Assembly: GCA_020347545.1 (NCBI GenBank)
Contig: CP070731.1
Span: forward strand, 2,027,976-2,037,645
Reading direction: 5' to 3'
Source: Flavobacteriaceae bacterium
Lineage (GTDB): Bacteria > Bacteroidota > Bacteroidia > Flavobacteriales > Flavobacteriaceae
DNA: 9,670 nt
Numbering within the stretch: position 1 is the first letter of the stretch; the number at the start of each line of letters is the position of its first letter. Below, piece after piece: positions 1 to 6,773 of the stretch. Made by a program: the position numbers and the translations under genes. Below the pieces are notes generated by a model. It made no database searches. It was not told the origin of the DNA and saw only the letters and a program-made list of their open reading frames with translations.

Positions 1-83
1 TCCAAACAAATACTTCCCAATTTCTTTGTCAGATTTAGGAATTATGCTTTTTTTTGTGAGAACCAATAAATATCAAATCGATG

Positions 84-653
84 ATGAATATAATTATTTT
101 CGCTTCCGGGTAGGGAACTAATGCAGAGAATATCATTAAACATTTTAGAAATAGTAAGTTGGCTAAGGTTTCCTGTGTACTTACAAATAATCCTAAAGCG
201 GGAGTCATTGCCAGGGCTGAGAATATGAATGTTCCAGTAAAAACATTCTCTAAAGCCGAAATGAAAAGTGAACAGTTTTTAACTTTTTTATCAGAGAATG
301 CCGATTTCATTGTTCTTGCCGGATTTTTGCTAATGGTTCCGAAAGCCATTATTTCAAAATTCAAAGGTAGAATGATCAATATTCACCCTGCACTTTTGCC
401 TAAATACGGGGGTAAAGGGATGTATGGAATGAATGTTCATAAAGCAGTGGTTGAAAATCAGGAAAAAGAATCCGGAATTACCATACATTACGTGAATGAA
501 TATTATGATGAGGGAACCATAATTTTTCAAAAGGCTGTTAATCTGCTTGAATCGGACACTCCTGAAGATGTGGCGGCCAAAATTCATATACTCGAACAGG
601 AGAATTTTCCGGTTATTATTGAAAACGTTTTAAAAGAACTTCATGCAGGTTAA
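84..653 (+). pseudogene. purN: Phosphoribosylglycinamide formyltransferase (PurN) with an in-frame TAG at codon 10
   Basis: PurN transfers a formyl group from 10-formyl-THF to GAR in de novo purine synthesis in the cytoplasm. From ATG 84 (a second ATG lies at 81) the frame reads MNIIIFASG, then TAG at 111-113, then GTNAENII and onward without a break to TAA 651-653. Ignoring the stop, the length is 189 codons, normal for the family. The stop falls in the phosphate-binding loop, where FASGSGTN is usual; TCG to TAG is a single base change. The rest is intact: NIHPALLPKY carries the catalytic Asn99 and His101, and Asp142 lies in EYYDEGT. An in-frame TGA at 57-59 excludes a start further upstream. 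The remaining downstream open stretch (TTG at 159) lacks the loop and is unlikely to be functional. Either the gene carries a nonsense mutation or the base is a sequence error. Identification of the family is very secure. Confidence 0.85.
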
Positions 654-1116
654 TGTTTATACTGACGGGGCCTGCAGTGGCAACCCAGGAAAAGGGGGGT
701 ACGGGATCATCATGGAGTGGGTTGGAAAACCTTATGTAAAAGAATTTTCCGAAGGTTATAGAATGACAACAAATAACAGGATGGAATTATTGGCTGTTAT
801 AGTCGCGCTGGAACAATTAAAAAAAGAAGGAATTGACGTTGCCATTTATTCAGATTCCAAATACGTTGTGGATGCCGTGGAAAAAGGTTGGTTGTTTGGT
901 TGGGCAAAGAAAGGATTTAAGGATAAAAAGAATCCGGATCTTTGGAAGCGCTTTTTACAGGTTTACAAAAAGCATAAGGTAAAGTTTGAATGGGTCAAAG
1001 GGCATAGTGACCATCCTCAAAATGAACGTTGTGATAAATTGGCAGTTCAGGCATCCAAGAAAAATAGTTTGAAGATCGATGAAGGTTTCGAAAAAAATGA
1101 CCCAACTCTATTCTAA
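643..1116 (+). CDS. rnhA: Ribonuclease HI
   Basis: This enzyme cleaves the RNA strand of RNA-DNA hybrids, removing primers and R-loops. At 157 aa it is a typical single-domain bacterial type 1 RNase H. The start reads MQVNVYTDGACSGNPGKGG, with catalytic Asp8 in YTDGACSGNPG. Glu48 is in TNNRMELLA, Asp71 in YSDSKYVVDA and Asp131 in NERCDKLA. His121 in VKGHSDHPQNE matches the flexible catalytic histidine loop. The basic segment around 84-103 (GWAKKGFKDKKNP) resembles the basic-protrusion handle seen in E. coli-type enzymes. A short polar tail follows residue 140. The ATG lies inside the end of purN (11 bp overlap), so the two are probably co-transcribed and perhaps translationally coupled. The 3' end overlaps the convergent lipoprotein gene by 9 bp. 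Confidence 0.95.
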   Translation: MQVNVYTDGACSGNPGKGGYGIIMEWVGKPYVKEFSEGYRMTTNNRMELLAVIVALEQLKKEGIDVAIYSDSKYVVDAVEKGWLFGWAKKGFKDKKNPDLWKRFLQVYKKHKVKFEWVKGHSDHPQNERCDKLAVQASKKNSLKIDEGFEKNDPTLF

Positions 1117-1518
1117 AGATAAATAACGAGTTAATACCTCAACGATGGGTTCTATTTCTTCAGGAGGAATTCCATGATCAAATTCGGTTGATTTATATGA
1201 GCGACTTGTGGTAATGATACTTACATGAGCGCTCAACGCTTTATCTGAAAACCTTTGCTCCGTTGGTGCTTCAAAAACTTGTAGTTTTTTCAAATCAAAT
1301 TGGGCAAGTTGTTGCTTTAAAAAGACCCAATCCGCTTTTTTTGTAATTGTTTTGATCTCATTTTCCTGATCAAAAACAAAGGTGCTGTCTTTACGGATCA
1401 TCACTTTCTTTAACACCCCTCTTGTAGAAGCTTCGTATTCAAAAGATAAAATTTCACTGTCCTGAGATCCAAAACATGCAAAAAATGATAAAAAGATAAA
1501 GGCAAGATTTTTTAGCAT
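1108..1518 (-). CDS. Small lipoprotein of unknown function (Flavobacteriia-type, FDHGxPP motif)
   Basis: Function is unknown. I start it at the ATG at 1516-1518, giving 136 aa: MLKNLAFIFLSFFACFGSQ is a short lipoprotein-type signal peptide with Cys15 as the probable lipid-attachment site. An in-frame ATG at 1555-1557 would add 13 residues, but that segment is encoded by the terminator hairpin of the upstream protease gene, so I reject it. The mature part begins with FEYEASTRGVLKKVMI, has charged strands and a KKADW segment, and ends with STEFDHGIPPEEIEPIVEVL. From memory this pattern (strands, then AST-R-G, then FDHG-PP-EI) recurs in small Flavobacteriaceae hypothetical lipoproteins; no catalytic motif is visible. 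It probably faces the periplasm or sits in the outer membrane. The stop is TAG and overlaps rnhA convergently. Confidence 0.75.
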   Translation of the reverse strand: MLKNLAFIFLSFFACFGSQDSEILSFEYEASTRGVLKKVMIRKDSTFVFDQENEIKTITKKADWVFLKQQLAQFDLKKLQVFEAPTEQRFSDKALSAHVSIITTSRSYKSTEFDHGIPPEEIEPIVEVLTRYLSLE

Positions 1519-1520
1519 AA

Positions 1521-1548
1521 TAAAAAAGGGTGTCAAAAAGACACCCTT
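1521..1548 (-). terminator. Intrinsic terminator of the metalloprotease gene
   Basis: A perfect 9-bp inverted repeat (AAGGGTGTC at 1526-1534, GACACCCTT at 1540-1548) encloses a 5-nt loop. Read on the minus strand, the stem runs directly into TTTTTTATT, the U-run expected of a rho-independent terminator. On the plus strand no T-run follows, so it acts on minus-strand transcripts only. It begins 9 bases past the TAA of the metalloprotease gene and ends 2 bases before the ATG of the small lipoprotein. Confidence 0.85.
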
Positions 1549-1557
1549 CAAGTTCAT

Positions 1558-2640
1558 TTAATTAACTAAACCGACTCGTTCTCCTCCGTCAGCAAAAAGC
1601 GCTCTCATTCTGTCGTTTTGTCCGTTGGTAAACATATACATACAATCATCATAAACATAATCCATATAATTCATGGTCATATCAGTGGTTCTGCAGTGAA
1701 CCGTGGGGTATGATGGACAACCACCGTTAGATCTGTCCGAAGAAGGTGTGTCTGCAACAAAATCATCTTGTTTGCACCTTCCATCTCCCCAGATATGTCT
1801 TAAATTCAACCAGTGACCTACTTCATGGGTGGCAGTTCTGCCATCTCCGTAGGGGCCCGAAGTTTCTCCAAAATAATCGATACCTATGACAATACCATCT
1901 CCCGCTACGTCCGGGTCACCCGGAAACTGAGCATAACCAAGAATTCCTCCTCCTATGTTGCAAACCCAAATATTAAGGTTTGAAGAAGGATCAGTCACAG
2001 CAATTCCACCCTGATTAGGGTCTTTCATACTGTCATTTGTACCCCAGGATGATTTAGTTGATATTTTTCTGTTGATGGTAATCGGGCCAAAACTGATATT
2101 ACAATTAGCAACCCGGTCAGCAAATTCTGCAGGAACCGAAGATGTATTGGGATTCTTGTTATTAAAATCTTCATTCAGAATATCTATCTGAGAACTTATT
2201 TGAGCCAGGGTAACCTGACCCGAGAAATCCTCTAAAATATTGATCACGACAGGAATTGATACTGCTCCGGTATATGGTCCCGGATCGTTTCCGCCATCGC
2301 CGTCCCCGCTGCCATTTCCATTTCCGTTTCCTCCGCCAGGAGTACCTGTTGGTTTTTTGGCTGCAATGGTTTTTCTCGTGTGCTTTTCAACATTGTACAT
2401 TTTTTGGTACAGCCCCGGGTTTTCCTTCAACTTTCGATTTAGAACCACCATGGATTGGCAATTCTTTTTCTTCCCGGAATTCTCTTTGTTAAAAAGTTCT
2501 GTGTCCATGTCTGTGTAAACATAAAAATCGGACATGTCGATTTCCGTAGCGCTTTGCTGGTCCATTGTCACATCTTCATTTTCCTCACAGGAGAAAAACA
2601 ATAGTGGGACAGCCAAAACAATTATTGACCATTTTTTCAT
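1558..2640 (-). CDS. Secreted M43-type zinc metalloprotease, lipoprotein
   Basis: This is a zinc endopeptidase of the pappalysin/M43 metzincin family, 360 aa, probably lipid-anchored outside the inner membrane. MKKWSIIVLAVPLLFFSC is a lipoprotein signal with Cys18 as the anchor. Residues 19-100 form a charged spacer; residues 102-122 form a Gly/Asn/Asp linker. The catalytic domain starts near 125 (AVSIPVVINIL) with the family-typical QIDILNEDFNNKN at 151-163. The zinc site is HEVGHWLNLRH, with His272, Glu273, His276 and His282. The Met-turn is MNYMD (323-327). Cysteines at 180, 227, 289, 308, 316 and 333 could form disulfides. It ends shortly after NGQNDRMRALF, as M43 domains do, without a type IX sorting domain, so lipidation rather than T9SS secretion is expected. 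The substrate cannot be told from sequence. It has its own terminator downstream and a 183-bp upstream gap holding a likely promoter. Confidence 0.92.
   Translation of the reverse strand: MKKWSIIVLAVPLLFFSCEENEDVTMDQQSATEIDMSDFYVYTDMDTELFNKENSGKKKNCQSMVVLNRKLKENPGLYQKMYNVEKHTRKTIAAKKPTGTPGGGNGNGNGSGDGDGGNDPGPYTGAVSIPVVINILEDFSGQVTLAQISSQIDILNEDFNNKNPNTSSVPAEFADRVANCNISFGPITINRKISTKSSWGTNDSMKDPNQGGIAVTDPSSNLNIWVCNIGGGILGYAQFPGDPDVAGDGIVIGIDYFGETSGPYGDGRTATHEVGHWLNLRHIWGDGRCKQDDFVADTPSSDRSNGGCPSYPTVHCRTTDMTMNYMDYVYDDCMYMFTNGQNDRMRALFADGGERVGLVN
2275..2337 (-). repeat. Low-complexity Gly/Asn/Asp linker tract in the metalloprotease gene
   Basis: This stretch encodes residues 102-122, almost only Gly, Asn, Asp and Ser in alternation (GNGNGNGSGDGDGG). 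The DNA is an imperfect 6-bp repeat, visibly richer in G+C than its surroundings. It separates the anchor region from the catalytic domain and is a likely site of length variation between strains. Confidence 0.65.
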
Positions 2641-2676
2641 TGTAATAAGTTTTTTGTTAGATACCTAGAAATTTAA

Positions 2677-2715
2677 CAAAATCTATCCTAAAATTAAAAT
2701 AAAACGTACAAAAAA
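2677..2715 (-). promoter_or_regulatory. Possible promoter of the metalloprotease gene
   Basis: On the minus strand, TAGATTTTG (2677-2685) resembles the Bacteroidota -7 box TAnnTTTG with one extra base. A TTTTTTG run (2709-2715) lies 23 bases further upstream as a possible -33 element. The leader would be about 30 bases. The match is imperfect, and the rest of the 2641-2823 gap is A/T-rich with no recognised feature. Confidence 0.3.
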
Positions 2716-2823
2716 TGAATATTGTTTAACCATTAAGTAAGAATAAATTGTAAAAACTGAACAATATCCTACTAAAAACATAGAGTTATATGAACCGGGA
2801 CCAAAATCTTTGGAAATCTCCTA

Positions 2824-3219
2824 TTACTGAGAAATAGCCGTAATTAATATTTCATCGGTTTGGTCATAAAGATAGAGCTCTTTTTTTACGATCTCATATC
2901 GAGCTATTTTAGGAAGTAAACGCAAAAATGTATCCTCTACACTCATATCCGGGCACATTTTTCTGGTAGATCCCGTATTCCCAAAACTTAAAGTATTCTC
3001 TGAAATAGTATAAGTAGAAAAGTAATTGTTGCAGCCGGCAAACCCTCCAACCTTCGAATCTTCTACCTGAAAGGCAATAGTAGGAGAGGAGCTCAGTTTT
3101 TCAAGACCCTTAATTTTAATAACCGTCCACTCCTTCATTAATTCCGAATTTCCTGAACTTTTTGAATCTGGATTCATTGAAACAAACGTAAGCGTAATAA
3201 ATATGAACAAATATTTCAT
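2824..3219 (-). CDS. META/HslJ-like domain protein
   Basis: A 131-aa exported protein with one META domain, the fold of E. coli HslJ. The N-terminus MKYLFIFITLTFVSMN is a hydrophobic signal or anchor segment, but where many Flavobacteriia relatives have a lipobox cysteine this one has Ser-Met, so lipidation is not supported. The domain begins with WTVIKIKGLEK near 31. The family signature follows: GGFAGCNNYFSTY (about 58-70), then LSFGNTGSTRKMCPD with the second conserved Cys, then EDTFLRLLPKIARYEI. The two cysteines (Cys62, Cys88) could pair. HslJ-type proteins are linked to heat and antibiotic stress, but the biochemical role is unknown. It starts 9 bp after the sufS stop, so co-transcription with sufS is likely; a role in Fe-S assembly is not shown by this. 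Confidence 0.88.
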   Translation of the reverse strand: MKYLFIFITLTFVSMNPDSKSSGNSELMKEWTVIKIKGLEKLSSSPTIAFQVEDSKVGGFAGCNNYFSTYTISENTLSFGNTGSTRKMCPDMSVEDTFLRLLPKIARYEIVKKELYLYDQTDEILITAISQ

Positions 3220-3228
3220 GACTAAAAA

Positions 3229-4443
3229 TTAACTTAACATAGATTTCGCTTTGAGAACTGCTTCTATAAACAGATCGATCTCCTCTTTGGTATTATAGAA
3301 TGAAAAGGAAGCACGAACCGTTCCGGGAATCTTGTAATAATCCATTATGGGTTGCGCACAGTGATGCCCGGTTCTGACCGCTATTCCTAATTTGTCCACA
3401 ATGGAACCGATGTCATAAGGGTGAATACCTTCAATGTTAAATGAAATCACCGATGCTTTTTCCTGGACTGTACCATACAATTTCATACCTTCGATTGACA
3501 ATAGTTTTTCAGTGGCATATTCCAGCAACTCGTTTTCATACGCCGCAATTTCATCAAATCCAATACGGTTCATATAATCCAGAGCAACACCAAAAGCTAT
3601 GACACCGGCAATATTCGGAGTACCCGCCTCAAATTTGTGAGGCAGATCAGCATAAGTCGTTTTTTCGAAGGTAACTTCACTGATCATTTCACCACCGCCC
3701 TGGTAGGGAGGAAGTTTATTTAACCATTCCTCCTTCCCATAGATCATTCCAACCCCAGTGGGGCCACAGAGTTTATGAGCCGAACAGGTATAAAATTCAC
3801 AGTCCAATTCCTGAACATCGGGCTTAATATGAGGAGTTGCCTGTGCACCATCAATCAATACAGCTGCACCATAATGATGAGCCATGTCAATGATTTGTTT
3901 AACCGGATTAATGGTTCCTAAGGCATTTGAAACATGATTGACAAAGACCAGTTTTGTTTTTTCAGATAAAAGATCTTTATAAACCTCCATATCAAGAGAG
4001 CCTTCATCAGTCATCGGGATCACCTTTAATGTAGCACCAGTTTTTTCGCACAGCATTTGCCAGGGGACAATATTCGAGTGATGTTCAAGAGCGGATACAA
4101 TTATTTCATCATCAGCGTTCAGTAAGTCTGTAAAACCTGTTGCTACCATATTAATACCATGGGTCGTTCCGGAAGTCAAAATGATCTCATGGGATTTGGC
4201 CGCATTAAAGTGCTTTTGAATTTTCTGTCTGGCTCCTTCATAGGCATTGGTTGCCTCCTGGCTTAGGGTATGAACACCTCTGTGGATGTTGGCATTGTAG
4301 TTACTGTAATAATCAACAATGGAATCGATCACTGCTCTGGGAGTTTGGGAAGTCGCGGCATTATCAAAGTAGACCAATGGTTTTCCATTAACCTTTCGGT
4401 GTAAAATGGGAAAGTCTCCCCTGATTTTATTTATATCTAACAT
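3229..4443 (-). CDS. sufS: Cysteine desulfurase SufS
   Basis: A PLP-dependent group II cysteine desulfurase (404 aa) that converts cysteine to alanine and passes persulfide sulfur to the SUF machinery in the cytoplasm. The N-terminus VYFDNAATSQTP is typical. His121 (ALEHHSN) stacks on PLP, Asp198 (LIDGAQ) binds the pyridine nitrogen, and Lys224 in TCSAHKLCGPTGVG forms the Schiff base. The catalytic Cys362 lies in VRTGHHCAQP, and Arg377 in VRASFSFYNT would bind the substrate carboxylate. The RTGHHCAQP motif and total length separate it from IscS/NifS. It lies on the same strand as sufBCD but is parted from them by two opposite-strand genes, so it must have its own promoter in the 111-bp divergent gap. 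SufS normally needs a partner (SufE or SufU); none is seen here. Confidence 0.96.
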   Translation of the reverse strand: MLDINKIRGDFPILHRKVNGKPLVYFDNAATSQTPRAVIDSIVDYYSNYNANIHRGVHTLSQEATNAYEGARQKIQKHFNAAKSHEIILTSGTTHGINMVATGFTDLLNADDEIIVSALEHHSNIVPWQMLCEKTGATLKVIPMTDEGSLDMEVYKDLLSEKTKLVFVNHVSNALGTINPVKQIIDMAHHYGAAVLIDGAQATPHIKPDVQELDCEFYTCSAHKLCGPTGVGMIYGKEEWLNKLPPYQGGGEMISEVTFEKTTYADLPHKFEAGTPNIAGVIAFGVALDYMNRIGFDEIAAYENELLEYATEKLLSIEGMKLYGTVQEKASVISFNIEGIHPYDIGSIVDKLGIAVRTGHHCAQPIMDYYKIPGTVRASFSFYNTKEEIDLFIEAVLKAKSMLS

Positions 4444-4468
4444 AGCTTATTTAGAATCATTCAAAATA

Positions 4469-4476
4469 CAAATATA
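4469..4476 (-). promoter_or_regulatory. sufS: -7 promoter box for sufS
   Basis: On the minus strand this reads TATATTTG, an exact match to the Bacteroidota TAnnTTTG -7 element, 25 bases upstream of the sufS ATG. No clear TTTG is found at the expected -33 distance, so the call rests on the -7 box and on its position in the divergent gap 4444-4554. Confidence 0.45.
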
Positions 4477-4554
4477 CGACAGTATGAACTCTTTGCCGAG
4501 GAAAATGAATTTAAAAATTAGTTATTTTTACCCGAATTAAATTTTTTTATAAAA

Positions 4555-5901
4555 ATGAAAAAATGGTTGAAGTACCTTCTTGTATTGATCTGTTTGGTGA
4601 TACTCTATTTTGGATTCACCTACTATCCGGCTCTCAATATTGTTACAGGTTACGCCAGTAAAAATATGGCATCCGGCCTGTTTCTTGCCGGCAGGGATCA
4701 ACTAAGTATGTCAAATCAGGACAACGGCTTTTTTCCGATAAGTCTCGCCAGTTATCAGATTGATGAAAAGGAAAAGTCGGTTACTGCGTCACTTTTCGGA
4801 TTGATGAAAAGAAAAGCTGTATTCAAGGAAGGACTGGGTGCGATTTTGATTAATGACAGTTATGATTCGAGTAAAGAATTCCCTAAACCCGATAGACATT
4901 TTACCTACAATGCATTGCCGTATCCATACGGAGAATTGAAACAAAAGGATACGATATTTGCCGAAGTAGATTATGAAAGGCTAGATTCGGCAGTGGAATA
5001 CGCTTTTGACGAGGGAGGAGATAATCTCAAGCAGACTAGAGCGGTACTTGTGATCTACAAGGACAAGATTCTAAATGAAAAGTATGCCGAAGGTTTTGAT
5101 AAAAACACATTAATGCATGGATGGTCTATGACCAAGAGCATCACAAGTACAATATATGGAGTGCTTCAGAATCAAGGTAAGTTAGATGTAAATTCTCGAA
5201 CAGGTATAAGGGATTGGGAATCGGATGAAAGAAAAAATATCACCATTAACAACCTGCTTCAGATGAATAGTGGGCTCTCGTGGGACGAAGAATATTTTAA
5301 TATATCTGATGTCACTAAAATGTTGTATCTGGAGCGTGATATGGGCGCTTCTCAAATCAAAAACCAACTTGTTGGTAAACCTGACAGCCTATGGAATTAT
5401 TCTTCAGGGACAACAAATATCTTATCAGGGCCACTCCTAAGAAGTCGCTTTAAAAGCCATCAGGAGTATCTTGATTTTTGGTATAAAGATCTCATTGACA
5501 GGATAGGAATGCAATCTATGGTAATTGAAACGGATCTTTCGGGCAGTTTTATTGGTTCTTCATACGCGTGGGCAACAACAAGAGACTGGGCAAAATTTGG
5601 TTTGTTGTATTTACATAAAGGAAACTGGAATGGCGAACAGGTTTTAGATAGTTCCTGGGTAAAATACGTTGCAACTCCTACGAATACTTCAAATGGAAGA
5701 TATGGGGCGCAGTTCTGGCTCAATGCAGGGGGCCATCATCCAGACGTACCCTTGGATATGTATTCCTGTAACGGGTTCAAAGGACAATATGTTTTTATTA
5801 TCCCAAGCAAGCAACTGGTTGTGGTCCGGCTGGGACTTGTAAATGAGCCTGAGTTTGATGTGAATACTTTTTTAAGTGGAATAACAGCCAGTATCAATTA
5901 A
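4555..5901 (+). CDS. Membrane-anchored serine hydrolase, beta-lactamase/esterase family
   Basis: A penicillin-binding-protein/class C beta-lactamase-fold serine hydrolase (448 aa). Residues 5-22 are a single hydrophobic segment that acts as signal anchor, so the enzyme faces the periplasm. An N-terminal segment of about 130 residues precedes the catalytic domain, which starts near 138. The nucleophile motif is Ser191-Met-Thr-Lys194 (GWSMTKSITS). The second motif is Tyr282-Ser-Ser284 in WNYSSGTTN. The third region is GFKGQYVFIIPSKQLVVVRLG (408-427 and on), where a Gly-rich strand replaces the classical KTG. LLQMNSGLSWDEEY and the YAWATTRDWAKFGLLYL helix are family-typical. The substrate is unknown: peptidase, esterase or lactamase are all possible. 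It starts the two-gene plus-strand unit with the oxygenase 11 bp downstream. Confidence 0.88.
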   Translation: MKKWLKYLLVLICLVILYFGFTYYPALNIVTGYASKNMASGLFLAGRDQLSMSNQDNGFFPISLASYQIDEKEKSVTASLFGLMKRKAVFKEGLGAILINDSYDSSKEFPKPDRHFTYNALPYPYGELKQKDTIFAEVDYERLDSAVEYAFDEGGDNLKQTRAVLVIYKDKILNEKYAEGFDKNTLMHGWSMTKSITSTIYGVLQNQGKLDVNSRTGIRDWESDERKNITINNLLQMNSGLSWDEEYFNISDVTKMLYLERDMGASQIKNQLVGKPDSLWNYSSGTTNILSGPLLRSRFKSHQEYLDFWYKDLIDRIGMQSMVIETDLSGSFIGSSYAWATTRDWAKFGLLYLHKGNWNGEQVLDSSWVKYVATPTNTSNGRYGAQFWLNAGGHHPDVPLDMYSCNGFKGQYVFIIPSKQLVVVRLGLVNEPEFDVNTFLSGITASIN

Positions 5902-5912
5902 TTATAAACAGG

Positions 5913-6773
5913 ATGGATTTGAACCTTCTCCCCATAGAACGCGTTAAAACGATTTCAAAAAAAGAGTTTGTCCAGAATTATCTGAAACCTCAGATTCCTG
6001 TTGTTATTGAAAACCTTATTGATGACTGGCCGGCTAATTCAAAATGGAATTTCGATTATTTCAAGGAAAAGGTGGGGCAAAAAACGGTTCCCTTATATGA
6101 CGACAGGCCAGTAGATTATAATGACGGATTTAATGAGCCACATGCCAAGATGAAGATGGAAGACTACATTGATCTGTTACAAAAGGAGCCTACCCGATAT
6201 CGAATTTTTTTATACAATGTACTTAAAGAAGTGCCCGAATTACAAAGTGATTTTAATTTTCCTCAAATAGGATTACATCTTCTGAAGTCTTTACCAATGC
6301 TTTTTTTTGGAGGGGAAGATTCTTATACCTTTATGCATTACGATATTGATCTTGCAAACATTCTGCATTTTCATTTTCAAGGCAGGAAAGAATGTATATT
6401 GTTTCCATATAATGAAAAGAAACATTTATACAAGGTTCCTCATTCCCTGATCACCCACGAGTCAATAAATTTTTCAAATCCTGACTTTGAAAAATGGCCG
6501 GCGTTAAAAAATGCCAAAGGGTTCAAGACAGAACTAAAACACGGGCAAACCTTATATATGCCGGAGGGTTATTGGCATTACATGCGTTATATTACTCCCG
6601 GATTTTCAATGAGTATGAGAGGATTGGCAAGAAATCCAAAGCACTTGTCCAAAGCTTTTTATAACGTATTTATCATGAGGAATCTTGACAATATCATGCG
6701 CCGTCTTCAAGGTCAGAAATGGATAGACCAAAAGAATGAAAGAGCCATTAAAGAAACGAATGCAAGGCTCTGA
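5913..6773 (+). CDS. Cupin-like/JmjC-fold Fe(II) 2-oxoglutarate-type oxygenase
   Basis: A 286-aa protein of the Cupin_8/JmjC type. The N-terminal part has the family pattern KEFVQNYLKPQIPVVIENL followed by a WP-x-x-S-KW segment. The metal triad is visible: His142 and Asp144 in FMHYDID and His222 in EGYWHYMRY. LHFHFQGRKECILFP (151-165) is the strand pair after HxD, and LKHGQTLYMPEGYWH (208-222) matches the usual GD-x-x-x-P-x-x-W-x-H turn. Members hydroxylate protein or small-molecule substrates; the substrate here is unknown. After the domain, a basic C-terminal helix (about 245-286, KAFYNVFIMRNLDNIMRRLQ) may serve dimerisation. No signal peptide, so cytoplasmic. It lies 11 bp after the serine hydrolase gene and ends 4 bp short of the convergent sufD stop. 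Confidence 0.87.
   Translation: MDLNLLPIERVKTISKKEFVQNYLKPQIPVVIENLIDDWPANSKWNFDYFKEKVGQKTVPLYDDRPVDYNDGFNEPHAKMKMEDYIDLLQKEPTRYRIFLYNVLKEVPELQSDFNFPQIGLHLLKSLPMLFFGGEDSYTFMHYDIDLANILHFHFQGRKECILFPYNEKKHLYKVPHSLITHESINFSNPDFEKWPALKNAKGFKTELKHGQTLYMPEGYWHYMRYITPGFSMSMRGLARNPKHLSKAFYNVFIMRNLDNIMRRLQGQKWIDQKNERAIKETNARL

Noticed and set aside
1..80. Promoter or divergent gene start upstream of purN
   Set aside because: A TTTG (25-28) is present, but the only candidate -7 box is degenerate and badly spaced, and no divergent start codon with a credible reading frame is seen.
111..113. TAG read as pyrrolysine or reassigned sense codon
   Set aside because: sufC, sufD and the small lipoprotein gene all end in TAG at their expected C-termini, and this codon lies in a loop where serine is conserved.
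159..653. TTG at 159 as a genuine purN start giving a 164-aa protein
   Set aside because: The frame continues upstream with clear PurN sequence (GTNAENIIKHF) to ATG 84; a TTG start would remove the phosphate-binding loop.
1519..1557. Longer start (ATG at 1555-1557) for the small lipoprotein
   Set aside because: The extra 13 codons are the terminator hairpin, and the internal start gives a proper lipoprotein signal peptide.
2240..2518. Plus-strand proline/phenylalanine-rich reading frames opposite the metalloprotease
   Set aside because: They are the complement of the Gly-rich linker and spacer codons; no family pattern or start context.
2801..2813. CCAAAATCTTTGG inverted repeat as terminator for the META gene
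   Set aside because: The stem is only 5 bp with a 3-nt loop and no T-run follows on the minus strand.
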